Assembly: GCF_965363235.1 (NCBI RefSeq)
Contig: NC_134839.1
Location: 114,012,517 to 114,076,516, forward strand
DNA: 64,000 nt
Direction: 5' to 3'
Source of the DNA: Mytilus galloprovincialis
Lineage: Eukaryota > Mollusca > Bivalvia > Mytilida > Mytilidae
The position numbers were made by a program, and so were the translations under genes. The notes under the pieces are model-generated. The model saw only the letters and a list, made by a program, of their open reading frames with translations. It had not been told where the DNA came from and searched no databases. Shown in pieces: positions 22,301 to 33,300 of the stretch (positions are counted from its first letter, which is position 1; every line of letters begins with the position of its first letter).

Positions 22301-23313
22301 GTAAATATACTTCAGAATTATTGCCAATATTGAATACTGATGTGCAAAATGGTACTGGTCGTTTTACAGATTACAGAGACAAAAAACTTTGTTTCATTTA
22401 ACTTTCAGTTCCCTTATTTATATCATGAATAAGTATAAATGTGTACATCACATTTTATTGAGTAAAATAATTAATAAATTGGAAATAATCACTTCGTCAG
22501 TGGTTACTATAGACAGTACATCTGAACTGAATCATCAGTGGTTACTATAGACAGTACATCTGAACTGAATCATCAGTGGTTACTATAGACAGTACATCTG
22601 AACTGAATCATCAGTGGTTACTAGACAGTCTGATGGTCTAGCAAACAAGGAAGATAAACAACTGATACAAATGAAAAGCATCAAGGTCAAATCAACATTA
22701 TATATGTACTGTATTTTATTGGGCCATGCAGAATAGTTTTAAAAATTATTATTTATTTTAATAAATCAACAGAAATAAATGCTATTACAAATGTATGTAC
22801 ATCTAAATTTATATTTACACTTCTTACTCTTAAAATAGGTGATGAAATTTCTGTTGTTTTTTTTTTTTGCCATACAATAAACAAATGTCTGTACAATAAA
22901 CGTTGCTTTTCACTTGTTCCATTATATTTCTGTTTCAGCTCAATTTCAACAAAGCATCTAACATGGGTCGAGTAGTTCATGATTTAACAGTGCAGAACTG
23001 GTTGAAGCAATGGAAACTTCAAGAAAACATGATAGAGGTCCAATGTTTCCCGCTTTATTCAATACTTCTCTCTCTCAATCAGACCACAGTTGATTTTTTC
23101 AGTCTGGATGTTGAAGGTGATGAACTGAGAGTCCTGAAAACTATTCCTTTTGACAAAGTTAATATAAAAATGGTGACTGTGGAATATATAAACCAACCAG
23201 GTAGTGTTGGTGATTTAAACAAGTTCATGGTTGAGAAAGGATATGAACCATTGATTAAGATGCATAAGGACGACGGAACAGTGACTGATGTTATATACAG
23301 GAAAAAGACTTGA
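16386..23313 (+). CDS. Membrane-anchored FkbM-type methyltransferase (three exons)
   Basis: Exons 16386-16712, 22059-22253 and 22939-23313 join in phase 0 with GTAAGA/GTAAAA donors and TTGTAG/TTTCAG acceptors, giving 298 residues. Residues 13-31 form a single hydrophobic anchor after a short Lys/Arg-containing tail, so a type II membrane protein (Golgi or cell surface) is likely. The stem to about residue 105 is charged. The FkbM domain starts in exon 2: YIECGALNGERRSNTLFFE (114-132) fits the S-adenosylmethionine-binding loop, and LLIEADP the strand after it. Exon 3 carries DFFSLDVEGDE (226-236), the family's conserved D-V-E-G block, and ends VIYRKKT. Similar anchored FkbM proteins are numerous in invertebrates; their substrates are mostly unknown, so I give no symbol. 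The 5.3-kb intron 1 holds nested transposons. A polyadenylation signal lies at 23565. Confidence 0.88.
17096..17560. repeat. Dispersed repeat (GAACACACCTGTGATATC family)
   Basis: About 200 bp starting TAGAACACACCTGTGATATC and running through TATTGGTATTGTCATCTGAT and TTTCTGTTTGAACCCGTCGA is closely matched at 63788-64000. A second, weaker partial copy (GGCAATATTAATTAAGTGG, AACAAATGGGC) follows at 17440-17520. Confidence 0.75.
18099..19921. mobile_element. GAGGCTTG-family DNA element, copy 2 (uninterrupted)
   Basis: 1,823 bp with the same termini as the element at 3707-7592 and a different 6-bp target-site duplication, ACTTAA (18093-18098, 19922-19927). It lacks the 2.07-kb insertion and so preserves the empty site GGTTGGGATCCCGCT. 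The two copies differ only by scattered substitutions and small indels, suggesting recent movement or gene conversion. Nested in the Harbinger-like element. Confidence 0.9.
20773..21790. repeat. GTCGCTCACC dispersed element, copy 1
   Basis: Starts ACTAGAGGCTCTAAAGAGCC then TGTGTCGCTCACCTTGG and is co-linear with 28619-29431 over about 800 bp, including GGCGGCCATCTTGGTTGG and a GACGACGCCGGACG tract. An internal segment (about 21290-21500 and 21550-21780) is duplicated here relative to the second copy. The hairpin 3' end seen in the second copy is missing or degraded. Confidence 0.75.
21960..22021. repeat. Short bivalve repeat fragment
   Basis: CTGCTCTATGGTCGGGCTGT to CCCATTTCCTTTCTCAATTT; the same short unit occurs in reverse orientation at 30072-30138 (AATTGAGAAAGGAAATGGGG). 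It ends 37 bp before exon 2 of the FkbM-type gene. Confidence 0.65.
22497..22628. repeat. 38-bp tandem repeat, about 3.5 copies
   Basis: The unit TCAGTGGTTACTATAGACAG followed by TACATCTGAACTGAATCA is repeated almost without change. It lies in intron 2 of the FkbM-type gene. Confidence 0.9.
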
Positions 23314-23564
23314 TGTGTACAAGGTTATCCATTAGAGAAAACATTGCACTATAGCCAAAATCAAGGGAAAAAGGCAGCGAATATTTACAGACATGTATTT
23401 CATTCAAGAATCATTATCCTCCAGGATCATGACATTTATACATGTGTTCTATAGGTGCTCATGATTTATACAACATTTTATTTGATTTTTTATGGAATCT
23501 GATTTATGTACTGACTAAGCATTAAGTGTGACATCATTAAAATGGGTTTTTTAACAATGTTATT

Positions 23565-23570
23565 AATAAA
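23565..23570 (+). promoter_or_regulatory. Polyadenylation signal of the FkbM-type gene
   Basis: AATAAA about 250 bp after the stop codon, followed by T/GT-rich sequence (TTGTTTAATTGTTGTTGG). It is the first canonical hexamer in the 3' region. Confidence 0.6.
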
Positions 23571-23594
23571 CTTGTTTAATTGTTGTTGGACTTT

Positions 23595-23718
23595 TTACTA
23601 TTTTCAGATCTATTGACAGTTGTTCTCCTGCAGTGTGAGTCCTCTGGGACATTATACTATTGTTCAGATCTATTTACAGTTGTTCTCCTGCAATGTGAGT
23701 CCTCTGGGACATAGTACT
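23595..23718. repeat. 62-bp direct duplication
   Basis: Two adjacent copies of a unit containing CAGATCTATTGACAGTTGTT, CTCCTGCAGTGTGAGTCC and TCTGGGACAT. It lies between the convergent FkbM-type and reductase genes. The remainder of the 23314-24311 interval is AT-rich 3' UTR and spacer. TTTATT at 24055-24060 is a candidate minus-strand polyadenylation signal for the reductase. Confidence 0.8.
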
Positions 23719-24311
23719 AGTACTTAACTTATTTATCTATTCATTACTGCTACATGTTTGCATTTAATTTCATACATTTGCATCCAACTGTCACTGCCTT
23801 TGTTGCTGCTTGATAACAGTAATACCAAATATAATTGACAGAGTACAAGAGACAAACCATAGTGCAGTCTTATTATTCAAATTCTCCATTTGAGAAATTC
23901 ATGGATTTGTGGAAATCTGCAAATGTGTTCGCACCAAAAAAATATAGATTAATAACTGTAAACCAGAAAACAGTATAAATAATCCGTTTCTTTATTTTGT
24001 AAAGCAATGCAATGGATATAAGTCAAACATAATTCATTTGTGGATATATTAGTTTTTATTCTTTAACTTATTTTCTAAATATTGAATCATAAAATATAAT
24101 TACTCCCAAAGTAATTAAAAATGTTTTAATTAAGTTACCCTATAAAGGTTTCACAAAAACAGTATGAATAATATCAAAACAAAATTGTTACCAATGAGCT
24201 ACAAGCTACTGAGTAAATGTTGTTGTCCTATTGCAATATTTCATTAAAATTACTATAAAAATATATAAGAATCATTGATGAATTTCCACAATGCATTTGA
24301 TTGTTAAGTTT

Positions 24312-27300
24312 TCATTCACATCTATCAGGATGTGCCCATTGATCCAAAACTTTTCCTATCTTCAATTTGATTGGATCTGTGGCAGCACATAGTTCTTTAA
24401 CAACACTCTAAAAATAAAAATAAGAAACAATATGTGAATTAATGAGGAAAACAAGTAATAAAGATTTAAGAGCTGTGCCATGAGCCAATGATAGGCCCAT
24501 CGCTTTTTTGAAAAATCCAGTTACTCCTCAATGTCAAATCAGAAATTTAAAAAAAAATACTAGATGGAGTTTTTTATAATATATATAAACCAGTCACATG
24601 AAAACTTCTCAAAGAACTTTTGAGATATTGTACTAAATCCAGATAATCACCTTTTTCAGGAATAAAATTTGTAAGGGTTTTGCAGAACACAGTTTCTCGC
24701 CTACTTTTGCTGTAAATGGCAGGCTGGGAAAAAAATCAATAAAATTATTCCTCTTGATTGTAAGAAGCTTCTGTCCAAGTTTGGAAAAAATTCAGGATAG
24801 TTTATGAATCTAATAAATGTATGTAAATAACTGGAAGAATGTCTTTTTATAAGTAAAATACAGATATACAGGTAAACAATTTTAACAAAATTTCCTTCTA
24901 GATACTAGCTTTTGATCATAAACAGTATCTGTCCAAGTTTGGTACAAATCCAAAATAGTATAAGAAAGTTATAAAAATTTTAAAAACTTAACCACAGAGT
25001 GAATGTGTTGTTTCCTGGCAGAAAATCTAAGTCCATTTAAAAATAAACTAAATGCTCCGCAGGGCGCAGCTTTATACGACTGCAGAGGTTGAACCCTGAA
25101 CGGTTGGGGCAAGTATGGACACAACATTCAAGCTGGATTCAGCTCTAAATTTGGATTGTGATTAAATAGTTGACACAGCATAGGTTTCTGACACATAATG
25201 AATGTGGTCTAATGAACTTAATTTTTTTTTGCCTTTGAGCAATTCACTATGCTTTTGAATATTAATCCTCTCAAAAAAATGTTTGAAGAAATTTTCTTTT
25301 TATTTATGAAATCTAAAATGAAAAAAATTGAACCCCCCCCAATTTTTTTTCACATCCCCCTTTCCCTTATTCCAAAACTGATCTCAATTCAAATTTCTAA
25401 TGGAGTTTGCAACAATAACTACTCATTTAAATACATATTAAAATGTAAAAAAAGTGCTTGTTATCACTGAATGGTAAAGATTGTTTTAATTTATCAGTTG
25501 GTAGTAAAAGTGAATATACATTGTATATTGTATAAAGCAATGATTTAAGTTGATTAAACTACTATTCTGGACAAAGAAAGATAACTCCAATTGAAAATAT
25601 GAAAATTTCTTGCTCTTGCACAATATTGTGCAATTAGATATTTCTTGCTATTGCGCAATACTGTGCAATTGAAAATATTTGTTATTGCACAATACTGTGC
25701 AATTGAAAATTTCTTGCTATTGCACAATACTGTGCAATTGAAGATTTCTTGCTATTGCTGAATACTGTCCAATTGGAAATTTCTTGCTATTGCACAATAC
25801 TTAATATAATAATTTTGGATCTTGATTTGGACCAACTTGAAAACTAGGCCCATAATCAAAAATCTAAGTACATGTTTAGATTCAGCATATCAAAGAAGCC
25901 CAAGAATTCAATTTTTGTTAAAATCAAACTTAGTTTAATTTTGGACCCTTTGGACTTTAATGTAGACCAATTTGAAAACGGGACCAAAAATTAAGAATTT
26001 ACATACACAGTTAGATTCGGCATATCAAGGAACCCCAATTATTCAATTTTTGATGAAATCAAACAAAGTTTAATTTTGGACCCTTTGGGCCCCTTATTCC
26101 TAAACTGTTGGGACCAAAACTTCCAAAATCAATTCCAACCTTTCTTTTATGGTCATAAACCTTGTGTTTAAATTTCATAGATTTCTATTTACTTATACTA
26201 AAGTTATGGTGCGAAAACCAAGAAAAATGCTTATTTGGGCCCCTTTTTGACCCCTAATTCCTAAACTGTTCGGACCTCAACTCCCAAAATCAATCCCAAC
26301 CTTCCTTTTGTGGTCATAAACCTTGTGTTTAAATTTCATTGATTTCTATTTACTTATACTAAAGTTATTGTGCGAAAACCAAGAATAATGCTTATTTGGG
26401 CCCTTTTTTGGCCGCTAATTCCTAAACTGTTTAAAACCAAAACTCCCAAAATTCATTCCAACCGTCCTTTTGTGGTCATAAACCTTGTGTCAAAATTTCA
26501 TAGATTTCTATTTACTTAAACTAAAGTTATAGTGCGAAAACTAAGAAATGCTTATTTGGGCCCTTTTTGGCCCCTAATTCCTATAATGTTGGGACCAAAA
26601 CTTCCAAAATCAATCCCAACCTTCCTTTTGTGGTAATAAACCTTGTGTTAAAATTTCATAGATTTCTATTCACATTTCCTAAAGTTAGAGTGCGAAAACT
26701 AAAAGTATTCGGACGACGACGACGCCAACATCATACCAATATACGACCAAAAAATTTTCAATTTTTGCGGTAATATAAAAACGGAAAAAATGGAATTTTA
26801 TATTTACATAATTTACTTCTGGATACTATCTTACAATCATAAACAAGCTTCTGTCCAAGTTTGGTACAAATCCAGGATAGTTTAAGAAAGTTATTAAAAT
26901 TTCAAAAACTTTAACCACAGAGTGAATTTTTGTAGACGCTGATGACAATGCCGACGGAATGTAGGATAACTATGTCTAACTTTTTCAACTAAAGTCAAAG
27001 GCTCGACCTCAACTCCCAAAATCAATCCCAACCTTCCTTTTGTGGTCATAAACCTTGTGTTTAAATTTCATTGATTTCTATTTACTTATACTAAAGTTAT
27101 TGTGCGAAAACCAAGAATAATGCTTATTTGGGCCCTTTTTTGGCCGCTAATTCCTAAACTGTTTAAAACCAAAACTCCCAAAATTCATTCCAACCGTCCT
27201 TTTGTGGTCATAAACCTTGTGTCAAAATTTCATAGATTTCTATTTACTTAAACTAAAGTTATAGTGCGAAAACTAAGAAATGCTTATTTGGGCCCTTTTT

Positions 27301-30300
27301 GGCCCCTAATTCCTATAATGTTGGGACCAAAACTTCCAAAATCAATCCCAACCTTCCTTTTGTGGTAATAAACCTTGTGTTAAAATTTCATAGATTTCTA
27401 TTCACATTTACTAAAGTTAGAGTGCGAAAACTAAAAGTATTCGGACGACGACGACGCCAACATCATACCAATATACGACCAAAAAATTTTCAATTTTTGC
27501 GGTAATATAAAAACGGAAAAAATGGAATTTTATATTTACATAATTTACTTCTGGATACTATCTTACAATCATAAACAAGCTTCTGTCCAAGTTTGGTACA
27601 AATCCAGGATAGTTTAAGAAAGTTATTAAAATTTCAAAAACTTTAACCACAGAGTGAATTTTTGTAGACGCTGATGACAATGCCGACGGAATGTAGGATA
27701 ACTATGTCTAACTTTTTCAACTAAAGTCAAAGGCTCGACCTCAACTCCCAAAATCAATCCCAACCTTCCTTTTGTGGTCATAAACCTTGTGTTTAAATTT
27801 CATTGATTTCTATTTACTTATACTAAAGTTATTGTGCGAAAACCAAGAATAATGCTTATTTGGGCCCTTTTTTGGCCGCTAATTCCTAAACTGTTTAAAA
27901 CCAAAACTCCCAAAATTCATTCCAACCGTCCTTTTGTGGTCATAAACCTTGTGTCAAAATTTCATAGATTTCTATTTACTTAAACTAAAGTTATAGTGCG
28001 AAAACTAAGAAATGCTTATTTGGGCCCTTTTTGGCCCCTAATTCCTATAATGTTGGGACCAAAACTTCCAAAATCAATCACAACCTTCCTTTTGTGGTAA
28101 TAAACCTTGTGTTAAAATTTCATAGATTTCTATTCACATTTACTAAAGTTAGAGTGCGAAAACTAAAAGTATTCGGACGACGACGACGCCAACATCATAC
28201 CAATATACGACCAAAAAATTTTCAATTTTTGCGGTAATATAAAAACGGAAAAAATGGAATTTTATATTTACATAATTTACTTCTGGATACTATCTTACAA
28301 TCATAAACAAGCTTCTGTCCAAGTTTGGTACAAATCCAGGATAGTTTAAGAAAGTTATTAAAATTTCAAAAACTTTAACCACAGAGTGAATTTTTGTAGA
28401 CGCTGATGACAATGCCGACGGAATGTAGGATAACTATGTCTAACTTTTTCAACTAAAGTCAAAGGCTCGACAAAAACCCAATAGCTCAGAAACATAAAAT
28501 CCAAAATTTATAAAATCAAAAGGCAATGTCAATAGATATACCAAAATTTCAAGAACACTGCTCAAAGCATTTTTGAGTTATTGTCAGAAAACTTGAAAAT
28601 CCACCATCTCAAAGAAAAACTAGAGGCTCTTAAGAGCTTGCGTCGCTCACCTTGGTCTATGTGCATATGAAACAAAGGACACAGATGGATTAATGACAAA
28701 ATTGTGTTTTGGTGATGTTAATATGTTTGTAGATCTTACTTTACTGACCATTCTTGCTTCTTACAATAATCTCTATTTATAACGAACTTGGCTGGCCCAT
28801 TAGTTACAGAGGAAAATAGTTAGTTAAAATTTACAAAGATTACAAAAATTTACAAAAAATTGGTAAAAAATGACTATAAGTTTTAAAGGGCAATAACTCC
28901 TTAAGGGTCAACTGACCATTTTGGTCATGTTGACTTATTTGTAGATCTTACTTTGCTGAACATTATTGCTGTTTACAGTTTATCTCTATTTATAATAATA
29001 TTCAAGATAATAGTCAAAAAACGGCAAAATTTCCTTAAAATTGCCAATTCAGGGGCAGCAACCCAACAACCGGTTGGCCGATTCGTCTGATAATCTCAGG
29101 GCAGATATAAGTTGAACTGATAAACAATCAAACCCCATGTCAGATTTGCTCTAAATGCTTTGGTTTCAGAGTTATAAGCCAAAATCTACATTTTACCCCT
29201 ATGTTCTATTTTTAGCCATGGCGGCCATCTTGGTTGGTTCGCTGGGTCACGCCACACATTTTTTAAACTAGATACCCAAATAATGATTGTGGCCAAGTTT
29301 GGTAAAATTTGGCCCAGTAGTTTCAGAGGAGAAGATTTTTGTAAAAGTTAATGATGACGGACGATGACGACAGATGCTGGACGCCAAGTGATGATAAAAG
29401 CTCACTCGGCCCTTCGGGCCAGGTGAGCTAAAAACCATAACTTGGAAATGTAACATCCGAAATTTATGAAAATCGATAGGGAGCTTACTTCAATAGATAT
29501 AAACAATTCATCAAAGCTTGGCTACAGTGTTTTTGAGTTATTGAGTTAATGAAAAGCATTTAGTTTATCATTTTTATAGTTATTGCATGGAAACAACATA
29601 AAGAGACATGTTCCAATCAAACAAGGACCATAACTCCTGATCAGCAAAAGTGAAAATCATCAACATCAATTTGAAACTTGAACTCTTAATTTTTCATCAA
29701 TAACTACATTTCAAAATTTTAAATAGCATTGGATTAACAGTTCAAAAGTTGACTTCCACCAACCTGTCTTTAAATCAATAAATGTCTATATATTACATGT
29801 ATATGAAACTTACATCAGATAATGTAGGTATTTCTGTATTATCTACAATCTGTTCTGGTGAGCTAGCTCCCACTATATATGACTGTACATTTTCCTGTTG
29901 TACCAACCAGGCTAAAGATGCTTTGGCCATGGTCACATTGGCTCTCTTACATATATCTCTTATCTTATCTAAAGCCTGAAACAAGATTTATACTGGACAT
30001 TAATATCTATGAAAAAGATGCTTTGGCCTTGGTCACATTGGCTCTCATACATATATCTCTTATCTTATCTAAATAAAATTGAGAAAGGAAATGGGGAATG
30101 TGTCAAAGCAACAACAACCCAACCATAGAGCAGACTACAGCCTGAAACAAGATTAAAACTTAATATTGAAGACAGGGCACATATAAAGGATGGACATAGT
30201 TTTGTAATGGTAGACTTGTGCTACTTATTTGTGTGTAGTTCTAAATATGGCCATGTGTTCATTTGCTCTTCAAAATATGTTCTTTTTTTGCCCCATGGTG

Positions 30301-33300
30301 TTATCAGTTTGTTTTTGTATATGAGTTTGATTTTCCTTTTGGTATCAATTGGATTGTTACATTTTAATTGGTCAGCTTTCAAATTAGAAAAATAAAAATT
30401 CATCTATTTCAGAACTGTATAAAGTTTGAAGCAAAGCTTACAACCTTTTTTTGGAAAGGAATCACATTTATGTCTAAAACAAATATGCTGGATTGGAATC
30501 AGGTTTGAATAAAGTGTTGTGTTTCCTCATGGCATAGTCTTCTCTATACTAGATGTTCTCCATTAAGAATTAGACATTTTAAATTATTACCTCAAACACT
30601 TCCTTTTCTGCTCCTGGTTGACCATGTCTAGATATATCACAACTGTAACAGATGAAACAAGAATGTGTCCACAGTACACGGATGCCCCACTCACACTATC
30701 ATTTTCTATGTTTAAAGGACTGTGAAATTGGAATAAATTCTCTAATTTGGCATTAAAATTAGAATGATCTTATCAAAGGAAACATGTATACTAAGTTTCA
30801 AGTTGATTGGACTTCTACTTTATCAAAAACTACCTTGACCAAAAACTTTAACCTGAAATTTGCACTATCATTTTCTATGTTCAGTGAACCGTAAAATTGG
30901 GGTCAAAACTCTAATTTGGCATTTAAATTAGAAAGATCATATCATAGGGCACATGTATACTAAGTTTCAAGTTGATTGGACTTCAACTTCATCAAAAACT
31001 ACCTTGACCAAAAACTTTAACCTGAAATTTGCACTATCATTTTCTATGTTCAGTGAACCGTAAAATTGGGGGTCAAAACTCTAATTTGGCATTTAAATTA
31101 GAAAGATCATATCATAGGGCACATGTATACTAAGTTTCAAGTTGATTGGACTTCAACTTCATCAAAAACTACCTTGACCAAAAACTTTAACCTGAAATTT
31201 GCACTATCATTTTCTATGTTCAGTGAACCGTAAAATTGGGGTCAAAACTCTAATTTGGCATTTAAATTAGAAAGATCATATCATAGGGCACATGTATACT
31301 AAGTTTCAAGTTGATTGGACTTCAACTTCATCAAAAACTACCTTGACCAAAAACTTTAACCTGAAGCCAAAAACTTTAACCTGAAATTTGCACTATCATT
31401 TTCTATGTTCAGTGAACCGTAAAATTGGGGTCAAAACTCTAATTTGGCATTTAAATTAGAAAGATCATATCATAGGGCACATGTATACTAAGTTTCAAGT
31501 TGATTGGACTTCAACTTCATCAAAAACTACCTTGACCAAAAACTTTAACCTGAAGCCAAAAACTTTAACCTGAAATTTGCACTATCATTTTCTATCAGTG
31601 AACCGTAAAATTGGGGTCAAAACTCTAATTTGGCATTTAAATTAGAAAGATCATATCATAAGGAACATGTGTACTAAGTTTCAAGTTGATTGGACTTCAA
31701 CTTCATCAAAAACTACCTCGACCAAAAACTTTAACCTGAAGCGGGACAGACGGACGAACGGACGAACGAACAGACGGACGAACGGACGCACAGACCAGAA
31801 AACATAATGCCCCTAAATGGGGCATAAAAATACATTTCAATAAAATTATCAGATAGCACAACTAGTATTGGAAAGATTAGATGTTAAGTAACATAAGGTA
31901 TTATGCTATAAAAATAATAACTAAATGAAGAATTCATGTACAGAAAATTCACCTTGCAACAAGACAGCACTGATAAATATTATACACTATGAACACTGGT
32001 GAACTAAAGTGTTGTTGGGGCAATCATTGATTTTTTTTTATTTGAAATCTTTAAATACTATTCTATATTCAAATGTAAATTAAAAAGACCCATAGAATAC
32101 TAATAAAATCTAGGTGACAAAATCCTATGTGTGACTTAATGCTGACCTTTCTTTTGAGAATAGTTTTCCTCTCTTCCTGCCTACAGGAACATCTTCAGGT
32201 TTAGCAAATCTTCCCGATAGTAATCCTTGTTGTAAGGGTGAGTATGCCAGAATACCAACACCATTCTCTTTACAGATTGGTAACACCTCAAATTCAGCTG
32301 ATCTCCATAACAAGTTGTAACCCATCTGTTAGTAGACATGCTAATATTTAGTATCAATTATACACGAGTTTAGGCAAAGCTTTAGAATATCTTAATTTGT
32401 CCTTATCCAACCGGTCATAAAAGAATGTAAACAAACGTACACTGGAAAGTAAGTATTTTATAACTTATTCTTAAAGAACATATGCAAGAAAAGTACAAAT
32501 TTTCTGTACACTTTCAACATATTCATTTTTATTTACACATGTCATTTTAGTCCGGCGGCTACAAGCATATTTCAGACGAATTGTGCACATCCTGTTACAA
32601 GCATGAAATTTGGCATAGACCTTCCTCAACTATTACTCTTTTATTTCAGATAGGGAGGCATTTGAAAAAAATGTCTCACTTCCGGTAAAATCCAAAATGG
32701 CGGACGTCATACTTAAATCAGCCCAAAACGAAGGCTAGCGTGTAAAAATGTGTTATTATCATGCTACTATCATAATATTTGGTACAGACCTTTGTTTTTT
32801 ACTACTTTTGGATAAATTAAATAGATTAGATGTCTTCAGAAACCCCACTTTCGGTTAAAATCCAATATGGCTGACATTGTACTTAAATAAGCTTATTTTT
32901 TAGGGAGGGTAACTGAAATGTGTTTTAACGTATTGCTACTATCATTACATTGTGTATGAACCTTTCTTTGGTGTTTCTGATGGATACAATGCATAAGACA
33001 TATGTCTGAAAAACCCTTTCTTCCGGGTATATCCAAAATGGCGGACAGAGAAATATCAATTTTTTATTCAAATTTTCATTTTTTTCAATATGTAAAGAAT
33101 GATTTTATTTTGTGCTGGTCATTAAACTTTTGGCTTAAAGTTATCCTCAAAACCACTTATTCTAGCATGTTGTAAATATTTAGATATAAAGTTGACACTT
33201 CCAGTTAAAAATATGACGTAAATTTCAAAGATGAGTCCTCAATCTATTTCTTCGATTTAGAGTTTTGGATAGATTGATTTAAACAAAATAAAATCACTAT

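Noticed and set aside
26567..28237. Three identical 68-codon frames
   Set aside because: They lie in the 732-bp triplicated repeat inside an intron; identity reflects recent duplication, not selection.
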